A stretch of DNA of 56,967 nucleotides from an uncultured Lachnospiraceae bacterium (GCA_947178125.1 CAMWXB010000018.1:1-56967); one strand, 5' to 3'; positions 9,456 to 17,690 are shown, counted from the stretch's first letter. The notes: a model not told the origin generated them from the letters alone. Made by a program: numbers and translations.

Positions 9456-10118
9456 CTACTTCCGCTTTTCTGTACATGGTTTCCTGACCACACAATGCAG
9501 GCGGAACCCTTTGCGCACTTCATACAGTTCCAGTTTCAGGCCGCCTGCATCGCAAAGCCGCTGTATCGCATCCCTTGAATAGACACGGACATCCCCTTTG
9601 TTGAGGAATCTGTTGGCTGCCGGGATTTCGATATGATTGAAAAACCACATCAGTATCCTGCTGTTTGATGCCATATCCCTTAAAATCAGTCTCCCGCCCG
9701 GCCGCAGAACTCTGTGCAGGCTTAGAAAGAACTTTTCCGGATTCGGATAATGATGAAAGCTCATGGAGCAGGTGACAACATCGAAGCTGTTGTCTGCAAA
9801 AGGCAGATTTTCGCAGTCACCTGAGACAAAACATATCCCCTCCATCTGCTTTTTCTTTGCGCTCTCTATCATTTTTTCCGAGAAATCCACACCCGTATAA
9901 TTTTTATCCGGATAGTCCCTCTTGAACATGCCAAGCATTGCCCCTGTGCCGCAGCCGGCATCCAGCAAATCGGAAAACGGCTCCCTGACCGCCTCCGCCA
10001 GCACATCGGGATAATCCTTGCGGCACATATTGTAGACGCTTGGGTCGTCATCATCAAATTTTTCCGCCGCCCGGTCAAATTCCTTCAGCGACAGCTTTTT
10101 GTATTCTTCACTTGTCAT
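9456..10118 (-). CDS. Class I SAM-dependent methyltransferase
   Basis: About 220 residues with motif I LLDAGCGTGAML, an acidic residue ending strand 2 (YTGVDFSEKM), motif II-like ENLPFADNSFDVVTCSMSFHHY and a post-motif RPGGRLILRD: the UbiE/Methyltransf_11 type fold. Start 10118 is preferred over an upstream in-frame ATG because GGAGG lies 8 nt before it. Substrate unknown. A hairpin GCCGTC/GACGGC at 10151-10168 separates it from the acetyltransferase gene. Confidence 0.9.
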   Translation of the reverse strand: MTSEEYKKLSLKEFDRAAEKFDDDDPSVYNMCRKDYPDVLAEAVREPFSDLLDAGCGTGAMLGMFKRDYPDKNYTGVDFSEKMIESAKKKQMEGICFVSGDCENLPFADNSFDVVTCSMSFHHYPNPEKFFLSLHRVLRPGGRLILRDMASNSRILMWFFNHIEIPAANRFLNKGDVRVYSRDAIQRLCDAGGLKLELYEVRKGFRLHCVVRKPCTEKRK

Positions 10119-10242
10119 TGCGAAACCCTCCCCTGTTTTTCCAGTCAAATGCCGTCATGCAGGACGGCTTACTGAATCAAAACCGCTATCCATGCGATAA
10201 TGGCCGCAATCGGCAGTTAAATCAGTATTTGCAAAATGAATA

Positions 10243-10863
10243 TCATAAGTTCTGCCTTTCTGCATCGTCCGGTTTCCTGCAGTATGCCATCGTATACAGC
10301 GAAATCCCACGCTTTAGCTTTTTCTCCCCGCACAGTTCCATACCGCATCGGATATATTTTTTTACCTTCAGCGGCGTGTCCGTATCCAAAACACAGGGAA
10401 TGTCCTTTGATGCCGCCTCTGCAAAGGGCTGCTCCAAAACCTTGTGCATGAACCCTTTTCCCTGAAATTCCCGCAGGACTACCACCATGGATACCACGAT
10501 ATAATCCGGCTCTTTTCGAAAAACCTTCGCATATTGATTCCCGCCGCTTCCCGCAGCGGCCGCCCATGCCTTAGGCGGCAGTTCGCATAAAAACCGTTTT
10601 AGCATATGTAAAGACGGCCCCATCGCCGACTTTGTCTTTTTCCCCCAGTAAACAAGATACCCTTCACCTTTTTTCGATGTAGTATACAGCACACCGGCCC
10701 TGTAATAATAATCCGTTATAATTTCAAACGCCCTGACCGCCTGCTCTTTTGTCACCATTGTCACGATTCCACTTTTTTCAGCGGCAAACGCTTCTCCGAC
10801 TTTCCTGCCGATTTCCACGATTTCTTCTTTTGATCTGTTTTCAACTTTTATCAAACTTCCCAT
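10243..10863 (-). CDS. GNAT-family N-acetyltransferase
   Basis: 206 residues. The acetyl-CoA-binding signature is the strand VSMVVVLREFQGKGFMHKVLE (R/Q-x-x-G-x-G/A), followed by a typical VLDTDTPLKVKKYIRCGME stretch near the C-terminus. AAGG precedes the ATG by 7 nt. Acceptor unknown. In the same frame upstream a single TGA separates it from an unidentified 58-codon fragment. Confidence 0.85.
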   Translation of the reverse strand: MGSLIKVENRSKEEIVEIGRKVGEAFAAEKSGIVTMVTKEQAVRAFEIITDYYYRAGVLYTTSKKGEGYLVYWGKKTKSAMGPSLHMLKRFLCELPPKAWAAAAGSGGNQYAKVFRKEPDYIVVSMVVVLREFQGKGFMHKVLEQPFAEAASKDIPCVLDTDTPLKVKKYIRCGMELCGEKKLKRGISLYTMAYCRKPDDAERQNL

Positions 10864-10917
10864 TTCATGACCTTTCTCCTCTATAAGACCAGCGTTACGG
10901 ACATATTCCCTGATTCC

Positions 10918-11094
10918 TCACTTCCTGCACCGGAATGCCGCCATTCCCTCCACGGTCTTTACGCCCGCTTTTCTGTACATGGCCTTCAGCTGCCGCTCCA
11001 GACTGTCCGCCGTTTCATAAGGCGGCGTAAAGAATCCTCTGGGCGTGTAAATTTTATCAACGAACCAGTCCGTTTTTCTATTCTCACCCCTCAC
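10918..11094 (-). pseudogene. Unidentified coding fragment upstream of the acetyltransferase
   Basis: An open stretch of about 58 codons contains KTDWFVDKIYTPRGFF and ends RCRK-stop. It has no convincing ribosome binding site, overlaps the end of the broken DtxR gene, and is in frame with the downstream acetyltransferase apart from its TGA. It reads like a gene tail left by a deletion. I do not recognise the parent family. Confidence 0.35.
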
Positions 11095-11322
11095 ATAAAA
11101 ACAACCGCAGAAAATCCCGCCCTTTTTCTGTCAGATGGACAGTATGCGTTTGTTTCGCCTACAAAAAACATATCCTTCTTCCGCCAGCGCTTTTAACGCT
11201 ACGGAAACAGTAGGTCTGGAAACCTTCAGTTCCCCTGCAATGTCAGAACCGTGCACTTCTTTCTTTTGGGAAAGGATATAGATTATTTTCAGGTAGTCCT
11301 CTACCGATTTTTTCTGTTTCAA
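11084..11322 (-). pseudogene. DtxR/MntR-type metal-dependent repressor, frameshifted
   Basis: A TTG start at 11322 with AAAGGAG just upstream gives KSVEDYLKIIYILSQKKEV and a winged-helix HGSDIAGELKVSRPTVSVAL, clearly the DtxR N-terminal domain. The frame then breaks after EEGYVF. The expected continuation appears in a second frame (VGETNA) and a third frame (VHLTEKGRDFLRLF, ending at a TGA at 11084), so at least two indels are present. The metal-binding half is missing or scrambled. Operator-like inverted copies remain upstream (11346-11415). Confidence 0.8.
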
Positions 11323-11345
11323 ATCATCTCCTTTCAAACCCTTTT

Positions 11346-11415
11346 GGTTAGTTACGGCTAACTTATAATTTTTAAAAAAGCAACCACTTTCCTTTTGTGG
11401 TTAGCAGTAACTAAC
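11346..11415. promoter_or_regulatory. Pair of inverted operator-like sites upstream of the DtxR-type pseudogene
   Basis: GTTAGTTACGGCTAAC ends at 11362 and its near-perfect reverse complement, GTTAGCAGTAACTAAC, ends at 11415 (one difference). Each is itself partly dyad-symmetric (GTTAG...CTAAC), reminiscent of DtxR-type boxes. The pair brackets an AT-rich promoter region. Probable binding sites of the now-broken repressor or of a paralogue. Confidence 0.55.
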
Positions 11416-11555
11416 TTGTTTTAAAGTATACTGCGTTTTTTTAGCTTTTGTCAACAGGTTACAGAATCTTTTGTTTAGACCGATTTTGTGTTTAGACCTT
11501 CTTATCCACAAACTATACTTTTCCTGCCGCCTGTGATATACTGAAAAACACAAAC

Positions 11556-11636
11556 GCATACAGCCTGCGCTCTAAGAATTTACCGCGTCAACTCTTGCCC
11601 AAATCCCACTACGATTACAGCACTTTCCTACTAAAA
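11556..11636. repeat. Class 3 dispersed repeat, copy 1
   Basis: Shares an alignable block of about 80 bp with 56828-56905: CTAAGAATTTAC versus CCAAGAATTTAC, CTTGC, and the exact CTACGATTACAGC, then TTTCCTAC versus TTTTCCTAC. Its AAGAATTTA stem is degenerate compared with the copy among the tRNA genes. Nothing else is seen between 11416 and 11680. Confidence 0.6.
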
Positions 11637-11681
11637 TCAGAAAAATCAAAAACTGCTTTCAGAAAGACTTTTTTCGAAATA

Positions 11682-11710
11682 TTGACATATTTCTAAATTA
11701 CACATATAAT
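11682..11710 (+). promoter_or_regulatory. Consensus sigma-A promoter for the type III antitoxin RNA
   Basis: TTGACA (11682-11687), exactly 17 bp, TATAAT (11705-11710): a perfect match to the housekeeping consensus. It points at the RNA repeats starting at 11744. Confidence 0.9.
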
Positions 11711-11716
11711 ACTAAT

Positions 11717-11864
11717 AACAGGTAGATAACTACCTTATAAACAGTTCGCTCCCGGTCATGCGAATCATAAATAGGCCGTGAAAACGTAGTTCGCTCCCGG
11801 CCATGCGAATCATAAATAGGCCGTGAAAAAGTCTTTAAGCCTCTTGTGCAAAAGCAGGAGGCTT
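11717..11864 (+). ncRNA. cptI: Type III antitoxin RNA with two 45-nt repeats and terminator (CptI-like)
   Basis: Two direct repeats with a 45-bp period start at 11744 and 11789 (GTTCGCTCCCGG...); their first 41 bases differ at one position. They follow a perfect promoter and precede the hairpin AAGCCTC/GAGGCTT (11837-11864), which would terminate most transcripts while letting some read into the toxin gene. This is the layout of type III toxin-antitoxin loci, where the RNA repeat binds and is processed by a ToxN/AbiQ-type endoribonuclease. A 45-nt unit in low copy fits the CptIN subtype. The 5' end is estimated from the promoter. Confidence 0.8.
11837..11864 (+). terminator. Attenuating terminator between antitoxin RNA and toxin gene
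   Basis: Stem AAGCCTC/GAGGCTT with a 14-nt loop, followed by ATCTATT rather than a strong T-run, consistent with partial read-through. In intact type III systems such a terminator sets the antitoxin excess. Confidence 0.7.
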
Positions 11865-11887
11865 ATCTATTACAGGAGCTAATCTTA

Positions 11888-12127
11888 ATGGAAATTCTGG
11901 CAGGCGGCCTCTACTTCATTTCAGATGCCTTTTTCATAAAATTCAAGACCCCTATTTAAAAATGAATTATAAGGATACGAAACGTCCTCATTATTTTGCC
12001 TTCAATGACAGTAAGACCGGACTCTATTGGCTGGTCCCGTGCAATTCAAAAATCGAAAAATTTGAACAATTAATTTGCCAAAAACAAGAACAGCATAAAC
12101 CAACAGATAGCATTAAAATTGTCAAAA
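11888..12127 (+). pseudogene. cptN: Broken CptN/ToxN-family endoribonuclease toxin gene
   Basis: ATG at 11888 with AGGAG 9 nt upstream reads MEILAGGLYFISDAFF and stops after 23 codons. One base further on, the frame continues with KMNYKDTKRPHYFAF, SKTGLYWLVPCNSKIEKFE and QEQHKPTDSIKIVKI, which match the N-terminal half of the ToxN/AbiQ family (PF13958 type) as I know it. The defect is consistent with loss of one base in an AAG-GAC-CCC context near 11947. The C-terminal half is absent: homology stops near 12127, where a TetR tail begins in another frame. Toxin certainly inactive as sequenced. Confidence 0.82.
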
Positions 12128-12304
12128 TATTCAATACCTTATATGCAGGAGCACTACGGCTCCATCAGCGAAGAAGAGATGTGGTACCATTTTTCCTTTT
12201 TCAAAGCAGGTTTCATCTCCGTCCTCAGTGAGTGGATTCACCGCGGCTGTCTGGAAACGCCGGAAAAACTGGCCGAAATCATTTTGCGGAATCTTCCTCT
12301 TTGA
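12119..12304 (+). pseudogene. 3' remnant of a TetR-family regulator
   Basis: The frame from 12119 reads YSIPYMQEHYGSISEEEMWY, then FKAGFISVLSEWIHRGC and PEKLAEIILRNL, the typical C-terminal ligand-domain ending of TetR regulators (a helix with W-I-x-x-G-C followed by E-x-x-A-x-I). No N-terminal helix-turn-helix remains; its 5' part was replaced by the toxin fragment. Confidence 0.65.
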
Positions 12305-12335
12305 ACACCGCTTGATCTGTAACAGGCATGATAAA

Positions 12336-12391
12336 ATTCGGGTGCCAAAAGGCACTTCTCAACTATCATAAGCACCCTTTAACACCCGAAT
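12336..12391 (-). terminator. Terminator of the polysaccharide locus operon end
   Basis: ATTCGGGTG (12336-12344) pairs perfectly with CACCCGAAT (12383-12391). An inner GTGCC/GGCAC hairpin lies next to the left arm. On the minus strand the stem is followed by TTTTAT, after the stop codon of the discoidin-like gene. Confidence 0.65.
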
Positions 12392-12418
12392 CCTCTGCAA
12401 CTGGTACCACAATCCTGA

Positions 12419-13213
12419 TCAATCCAGTGTGTCCTTCCCATACACCTCAATCTGGCTCAGCGCCGGAAACGGCGACGGATCATCCGCCTTGATCAGTTGC
12501 CCGAGCCGCACCCACCGGATTTTCTTCGGTTCAAAAGTCAGCACATGGGGAAGGCTGCTCTTTTCCAGCTCCCAGACGATTTCCGACTGGTCGGAAAACG
12601 TCAGCGTCACCTGTTTCCACCAGTTATCGTGCGGAAAATCGGAACGCGTATACAGCACCACCTTGTCGGCCTCCACTTCCCTGCCGAAGTCCACCGTCAT
12701 TTCCGCGTCGTCCTGCATATTGATGCCCCATGACTCATAGGGCCATTCGCCATGAGAACGATTCTCGCACACGCCGTCAATCGCATTTCTGGCCGCGAAC
12801 ACAGACTCGCCTCTCGTCTCCACATTGGCCGTCGCGTGCGGAAAGCAGTTTGTATCGCCGTGCTGGTCGCACACATTCAGCGCCAGATTCCGATAGGCGC
12901 ATATCTCATCTTCCCTCGCCACTCTCGCATACAGATAATGCCTGTTGCCGACAAACACCTTTGGCGAATAGCAGATGCGCTTCTCTCCGAAAGGCACAGT
13001 ATAGGAAACATTGTCCGTAATATAACAGAAAGCCGCTCCCATCGCATCGTCCACCTGCAAAAAGACGTGAATATTCTTTTCCGAAGTCTCCAGAACGATT
13101 CTGTCTCCCTCCTGATATTCTGCGGTGCATACGAGGCTCACATAATCTTCCCCGCTGCTCACACAGATCGTTTTTCCGTTTTTATCCAAAACCTTTAATG
13201 CCAGTACTGCCAT
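12419..13213 (-). CDS. Discoidin (F5/8 type C)-like carbohydrate-binding protein
   Basis: 264 residues, no signal peptide. The C-terminal half (about 125-260) has the features of a galactose-binding jelly-roll: FAARNAIDGVCENRSHGEW, a W-G-I-N strand, MTVDFGREVEADKVVLYTRSD and a final IRWVRL...SQIEVYG strand. The N-terminal 110 residues form a separate beta domain. It is the last gene of the uronate locus, 39 bp after the DUF2264 gene. Probably binds or handles the glycan or an oligosaccharide inside the cell; an enzymatic role is not excluded. Confidence 0.75.
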   Translation of the reverse strand: MAVLALKVLDKNGKTICVSSGEDYVSLVCTAEYQEGDRIVLETSEKNIHVFLQVDDAMGAAFCYITDNVSYTVPFGEKRICYSPKVFVGNRHYLYARVAREDEICAYRNLALNVCDQHGDTNCFPHATANVETRGESVFAARNAIDGVCENRSHGEWPYESWGINMQDDAEMTVDFGREVEADKVVLYTRSDFPHDNWWKQVTLTFSDQSEIVWELEKSSLPHVLTFEPKKIRWVRLGQLIKADDPSPFPALSQIEVYGKDTLD

Positions 13214-13252
13214 ATCAATAACCTTCCCTTTCCCTCAACATTATGATCTTTT

Positions 13253-14977
13253 TCAACGCATCCGTCTTTGTTCACACTTGACTAATGTAGTCAACTCACA
13301 TTTCCCCGGATGAATCGGATAGTGAACGGCCGGAATCCTCGTCATCGGATGTAAAAGGTTGGTGTTCGGGTCCGCCTGAATGATGAATCCCTCGCCCTCC
13401 GCGCATTCCGTTTCAACGCTGCATCTGCTGTAATGATTCTCTACCCGCGCCATTTTTCCGTCCTTTATCTGCTTTTCTCCCGCCACATCGATCTCCACCG
13501 CAAAACCGCAGTCATAAGCTTCGCATTCCCTGTCGCTCGTAATGACATGCTTTCGGATATGTCCTTCTTTGGTCGGAATGATATAGGATTCCACCTGAAT
13601 GCCCTCATAGGGTATCCAGCGGGAATATACTTCCGTTTCCGAAACACGGAACTCCTCGCAGATACGCCGCACATAGACATAGCCGTTAATCATAAAAGCA
13701 AGCATCGAATCCGGTGCCGTCTCATGTACTTCCCATGTGGATTTCGCCACGCTGAACGCAAATTCCGTATCGTATGCAAATTTTCCATACTTGGACGGTA
13801 TCTGCCCGTGCCCCGCCGGGCTGTATTTGCCGGGCACGAAGGCCGTCACATGATTATTGTATCTGTGAATCAGCATATCCGCATAGGGCAGCGCTTTCTG
13901 CTCCGCTAACGCCGGAAGCGGCTTAGCCTCCGCTTTCCAGAAAGGATGGTCATCGGGCAGCATCAGAACGGCAAATGTCTTTAGCGCCCAATACGGAGAG
14001 CCAGGCCCGTTGTACCGCTCACCCATGACGAGATTGGGGTATCCGTATCCGATGGTCAGAATATCGTTCCCGTCAAAAATCGGCCGCTTCATCCAGTCAC
14101 AGAAATGCCTTACGATAAGTCCCTTCATCACCCCGACGTCGAAAGGCTCTATCCCCGCCATCAGACAGGCCGAGAAAAAACTCACCTGTGAAAAACGGTA
14201 CGTCAGTGAACGGCCAAATGGCAGCGCCCTTCCTTTTTCATCGAACCAGTAAATAAACTGCTGCGCAAAAAGCATGGCACGTTCTTTATAAAGTCTGCAT
14301 CTGTCCGGATCCTCTTCTTCCATGACCGTCGCATAGAATAAGCTGTAAAAATGGATGGCAAACGATACATAGTAATCCTTCTGTCCGGAATCGCCGTCCT
14401 GATACCAGCCGTCTCCCAGATAAAAGGAATTTGCCCCATCCAGATATTTTTCCAGTTTCTCAGCATCATACTTCCTGCCGCGCTTCTTTAACGCAATATT
14501 GACAAGCACCGCAAAAAGCACCCAGTTGCAGACGGGCAGCTCATATTGGTTGATGCCGTAAAGCCACTCTGCCAGATTGTCTTTCTCTTTATCGCTCAAG
14601 GGCTCCCACACTTTATCCGGCGCCAGAATCAGCCCGTAAGCCATCGCCGCCATCTCGACGAAACGCTGGTCAAATGTATGAAAACCGCCCCAGTATTCCT
14701 CATTTTCCGGGTCTGTCCCGGCCGTCAGCCCTTTTCTATAGATTTCTTCAAATTCCGCGTCGCTTCCGCCGCCCGCCCAGAACGGCACGAGCCCCCACAG
14801 GACCCTCGAAAAAGCTTCCAGCCGAATCGTCCTCTGCTCATAAGTCGTCGCCGTAACGCCCAGCGCAATACCAGCCTTTTCCTTCGTATAATAAGGCAGC
14901 AGCGGCCTGATAATTTCAAGCAAAAGCTCCCTGAAATCTTCCTTACTGTTCAATTTCCCTTCCCAATCCGTTCTCAT
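13253..14977 (-). CDS. DUF2264 family protein
   Basis: 574 residues. The N-terminal part (SRVLWGLVPFW; NQYELPVCNWVLFAVLVN; YYVSFAIHFYS) matches the DUF2264 family, predicted to form an alpha/alpha barrel as in many glycan-active enzymes. The C-terminal part is beta-rich. No signal peptide, so cytoplasmic. Its place between GH88 and the discoidin-like gene suggests it processes the imported oligosaccharide, but the reaction is not established. About 255 bp separate it from GH88 and contain element B. Confidence 0.85.
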   Translation of the reverse strand: MRTDWEGKLNSKEDFRELLLEIIRPLLPYYTKEKAGIALGVTATTYEQRTIRLEAFSRVLWGLVPFWAGGGSDAEFEEIYRKGLTAGTDPENEEYWGGFHTFDQRFVEMAAMAYGLILAPDKVWEPLSDKEKDNLAEWLYGINQYELPVCNWVLFAVLVNIALKKRGRKYDAEKLEKYLDGANSFYLGDGWYQDGDSGQKDYYVSFAIHFYSLFYATVMEEEDPDRCRLYKERAMLFAQQFIYWFDEKGRALPFGRSLTYRFSQVSFFSACLMAGIEPFDVGVMKGLIVRHFCDWMKRPIFDGNDILTIGYGYPNLVMGERYNGPGSPYWALKTFAVLMLPDDHPFWKAEAKPLPALAEQKALPYADMLIHRYNNHVTAFVPGKYSPAGHGQIPSKYGKFAYDTEFAFSVAKSTWEVHETAPDSMLAFMINGYVYVRRICEEFRVSETEVYSRWIPYEGIQVESYIIPTKEGHIRKHVITSDRECEAYDCGFAVEIDVAGEKQIKDGKMARVENHYSRCSVETECAEGEGFIIQADPNTNLLHPMTRIPAVHYPIHPGKCELTTLVKCEQRRMR

Positions 14978-15124
14978 CCTTCTCCCTCCTCACTTACTCA
15001 CTCCAAAAACACAGTTCCCCCAACCCGAATCTCTTAACCCTTCAAAATCACCTTCGCCTCATACGACATCCACTCACCCCGACAGAATCACCCCAGTGCC
15101 CTATACAGCATCCTCCCTCAACCC

Positions 15125-15232
15125 GACAGAATCGCATGTAAGGCGATTCTGTCAGGCGAAAAAGATTTGCCTTGGCAAATCGTAGATTTTCTTAGTCTGC
15201 GTTTCTTGCAGACTTAGAAAATCTTTTCGCCT
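15125..15232. repeat. Class 1 palindromic element B
   Basis: Hairpin GACAGAATCGC/GCGATTCTGTC (15125-15153) is followed by outer stem AGGCGAAAA/TTTTCGCCT (15154-15232). This encloses hairpin 1 GATTTGCC tt GGCAAATC, identical in stem to element A, and hairpin 2 AGATTTTCTTAGTCTGC paired with its complement at one mismatch. The right arm ends one base before the GH88 stop codon. Confidence 0.8.
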
Positions 15233-15233
15233 T

Positions 15234-16421
15234 CTACCAGTATAACTCCCAATCCTTCCGCAGTCTCGTCAGCGCCTCCATATAGAAATAATCTCCCCAG
15301 GAATTGCATTCGTCAACACCGTAATGATTACAGGTGTTATATGGTGAATGATTGGAGTAAGTGCTGTGCAGCACAAGCCCGTTGGATTTGGCCGGGTCTT
15401 TGACCGCATAATTATCATACAGGGATTTCATCATCTGCTTCGCATACTTCCGGTAGATTTCCGCTTCCTCCGGCTCCAATGACTTGATCATCTCCAGCAT
15501 ACCGCAGGCCGCGATCGATGCCGAAGAAGAATCCCGCGGCTGGTCGTCTCCATCCGTAAATTCCAAATCCCAGAAAGGCACCATGTCTTTTGGCAGATGT
15601 TCCAGATAATACTGCGCCACATTTTTGAATATATCGATATATTCTTTCCGCTTCGTATACTTATAGGCGAGCGCCGCACCGTAAATCCCCCACGCCTGTC
15701 CTCTTGCCCAGGCGGAACCGTCGCGGTATCCCTGGCAGGTCGCGCCGTGGTCCGGTTCCCCGGTCTCCATATTGAAGAAAAAGGTGTGCCAGGTGGAATA
15801 ATCTTCCCGAATCACGTTCTTAATCGCCGTATGAATATGTTTTTCCGCAATATTCCGGTACTTATCGTCTCCTGTCTCCTCCGATGCCCAGTACAGCAAA
15901 GGCAGATTCAGCAGGCAGTCGATGATCAGCCTGTAATTTTCCGGCGCATCCATCGGTCCCCATGCCTGAATAAATTCCCCGACGGGATGGTACCGCGTGA
16001 TCAGCTGGTCAGCCGCCTTGATGGCAGCCTCTTTTCCCTTCTCACTTCCTGTCAGCTTATAAGCCGCCACACAGGAAGGCGAATAAAGGAATCCCATGTC
16101 ATGATGGTCTACCTCAATTTTATTGTCAATTCTATGTAAAAAGCTTTCTACCTGTACTTCCGCCGCCTGTTTCAGCGCTTCCGCGTCCGGCAGGCCCTTC
16201 TCCTTCGCATATTCATATGCAAGCCAGATTTCCCCGGTCCAGAAGCCCGTTGTCCAGTAGTTATTTTCAATCGGATGATAAAAGCCGTCCTCGCTGTATG
16301 CCTTCTGGAACTTATCCGTAAATTCCGGCAGATTCCGAACGACCTGCTTTTCGGAAAAGTCGAGGGCTGCGTTAATCTCTTCCGGAGAGATGACAGGGCT
16401 TTCTTCAAATAATATTTTCAT
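15234..16421 (-). CDS. GH88 unsaturated glucuronyl hydrolase
   Basis: 395 residues from ATG 16421, which has GGAGG 6-7 nt upstream; the open frame extends further but through palindrome J. Family landmarks: NNYWTTGFWTGEIWLAYEYA, DHHDMGFLYSPSC with the conserved catalytic-type Asp, and GYRDGSAWARGQAWGIYG. GH88 enzymes hydrate and release the unsaturated uronic acid that polysaccharide lyases leave at the non-reducing end of glycosaminoglycan-type oligosaccharides. No signal peptide, so it acts in the cytoplasm after uptake by the neighbouring transporter, and pairs logically with the heparinase II/III protein at 24.2 kb. Confidence 0.92.
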   Translation of the reverse strand: MKILFEESPVISPEEINAALDFSEKQVVRNLPEFTDKFQKAYSEDGFYHPIENNYWTTGFWTGEIWLAYEYAKEKGLPDAEALKQAAEVQVESFLHRIDNKIEVDHHDMGFLYSPSCVAAYKLTGSEKGKEAAIKAADQLITRYHPVGEFIQAWGPMDAPENYRLIIDCLLNLPLLYWASEETGDDKYRNIAEKHIHTAIKNVIREDYSTWHTFFFNMETGEPDHGATCQGYRDGSAWARGQAWGIYGAALAYKYTKRKEYIDIFKNVAQYYLEHLPKDMVPFWDLEFTDGDDQPRDSSSASIAACGMLEMIKSLEPEEAEIYRKYAKQMMKSLYDNYAVKDPAKSNGLVLHSTYSNHSPYNTCNHYGVDECNSWGDYFYMEALTRLRKDWELYW

Positions 16422-16486
16422 GTGTTTCCTCCGTTCTGCCGCCTTTTGAGGGCGGCTGGGTATTGCAGGTTTCCAGTGACTTAGAT

Positions 16487-16619
16487 TTGAGTGCAAGAGG
16501 ACAGAGGACGGGTGGGGGGGAAAAGTTTCCGTCGCGCGGCACGCTTCCGGTCCATTAAAAACTGCAGCGGAAATCTTTTTCCTCCCCCACCCTTCCTCTG
16601 CCCTCTCGCTTTGACTCAA
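16487..16619. repeat. Class 2 palindromic element J (short core)
   Basis: Arms of about 45 bp: TTGAGTGCAAG..AGGACAGAGG and a G-run on the left mirror CCTCCCCCACCC...TTTGACTCAA on the right with a few mismatches. The core GGCACGCTTCCG..TCC..AAAA..GCAGCGG aligns with the core of element F at 50.2 kb. It lies about 65 bp upstream of the GH88 start. The stretch 16620-16710 holds no gene. Confidence 0.65.
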
Positions 16620-16710
16620 CCTTCCACATTCGCCGTTCGTCGAACATGCAAGCATGCTCTTCTCACGAACGCTCATTATGCCGTAACATAAGTTATTAAA
16701 ATAACCAAAG

Positions 16711-16824
16711 GAGAATGTCCGAAAATCGGGCATTCTCCCGGGCGAGAAAGGCTCGCAACGCGAGCCGTAAAAGTTCTTAACGTTCCGTCCATTGGCGGAT
16801 CGTCTTTAGAACTTCTTCCCGCCC
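16711..16824. repeat. Class 1 palindromic element C with terminator hairpin
   Basis: GAGAATGTCC/GGGCATTCTC (16711-16737) reads on the minus strand as a terminator hairpin followed by TTTGGTTATTTT. Element body 16740-16824: outer stem GGGCGAGAA/TTCCCGCCC, hairpin 1 GGCTCGC aac GCGAGCC, hairpin 2 AAGTTCT/AGAACTT with an inner TCCG.CC att GGCGGA. The right arm overlaps the first base of the permease stop codon. Confidence 0.8.
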
Positions 16825-17690
16825 TATCCTTTGAGTCCCGTAGAAGCCACGCCTTCCACAAAGTACTTCTGCAGACACAGGAACACAATGATAACCGGTA
16901 TCAAAGAAAGCACCGAGCCTGCCATGATCAGTCCGTACTCGGAAGAATACTGTCCGATGAACATTTTGAGTCCTAACTGAATCGTCTTTTTGCTTTCGGT
17001 CTTTAAATAAATAAGTGGTCCTAAATAGTCATTCCAGGTACTGACGAATGTAAAGATTGTCAGAGTGGATAATGCCGGCTTGGAAAGCGGCAGCATGATC
17101 TTGGCGTAAATCTTATATTCGCTCATGCCGTCGATTCGCGCGGCCTCACACAATTCACTCGGAATGCCTTCATAGAACTGTTTCATCATGAACACACCGA
17201 AGGCAGAGAACGCCTGAAGGCAGATCATCGCGAGCAGTTTATCATTTAAACCCATCGCACGCATCATAATGAACTGCGGAACCATGTATACCTGCCATGG
17301 CATTGCAATTGTTGCAATATATGCCAGAAACAGGGTATTTTTATGTTTGAACTCCAGTTTTGCAAAAGAATAAGCTGCAAAACTCGATGTCAGAAGCTGC
17401 AAAAGTGTCACAACGATTGTTAAAAATACCGTATTTTCCACAAACTTCAGCATCGGAATTTTTGTCCATATTTTGATATAATTATCCCATTTGGGAACTT
17501 CCGGAATCCACACGAAGGGATTCATCTGGAATACTTCTCTGTCCGATTTGATCGAGGCAGACAACATCCATAAAAAGGGAATTATCATAACTATTGTTAT
17601 TAATATTAAAATAGCATACAGTATTATTTTCCCGATTAATGCGTTTCTACTTTTTGAACTATATTTTTTCGTTTCTGTCTTTTCGCTCAT
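16824..17690 (-). CDS. Carbohydrate ABC transporter permease (MalG/LacG type)
   Basis: 288 residues, six predicted helices. The EAA loop EAARIDGMSEYKIYAKIMLPLSKPAL identifies a CUT1 sugar permease. It ends with the usual short ...FVEGVASTGLKG tail. Follows the other permease by 24 bp and works with it and the binding protein at 18.9 kb. No ATPase gene is nearby, so a shared MsmK/MsiK-type ATPase elsewhere is likely. Confidence 0.94.
   Translation of the reverse strand: MSEKTETKKYSSKSRNALIGKIILYAILILITIVMIIPFLWMLSASIKSDREVFQMNPFVWIPEVPKWDNYIKIWTKIPMLKFVENTVFLTIVVTLLQLLTSSFAAYSFAKLEFKHKNTLFLAYIATIAMPWQVYMVPQFIMMRAMGLNDKLLAMICLQAFSAFGVFMMKQFYEGIPSELCEAARIDGMSEYKIYAKIMLPLSKPALSTLTIFTFVSTWNDYLGPLIYLKTESKKTIQLGLKMFIGQYSSEYGLIMAGSVLSLIPVIIVFLCLQKYFVEGVASTGLKG

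Noticed and set aside
10918..10920. TGA as a selenocysteine codon joining the 58-codon fragment to the acetyltransferase
   Set aside because: The acetyltransferase has its own start and full-length fold, and I see no selenocysteine insertion hairpin after the TGA.
11744..11833. Possible CRISPR array (two 41-bp near-identical repeats)
   Set aside because: Only 4 nt separate the copies, no cas genes are near, and a promoter, terminator and toxin-like gene fit a type III antitoxin RNA instead.
16422..16733. N-terminal extension of the GH88 frame to about 499 residues
   Set aside because: The extension is palindrome J in translation; the ATG at 16421 has a good ribosome site and matches family length.
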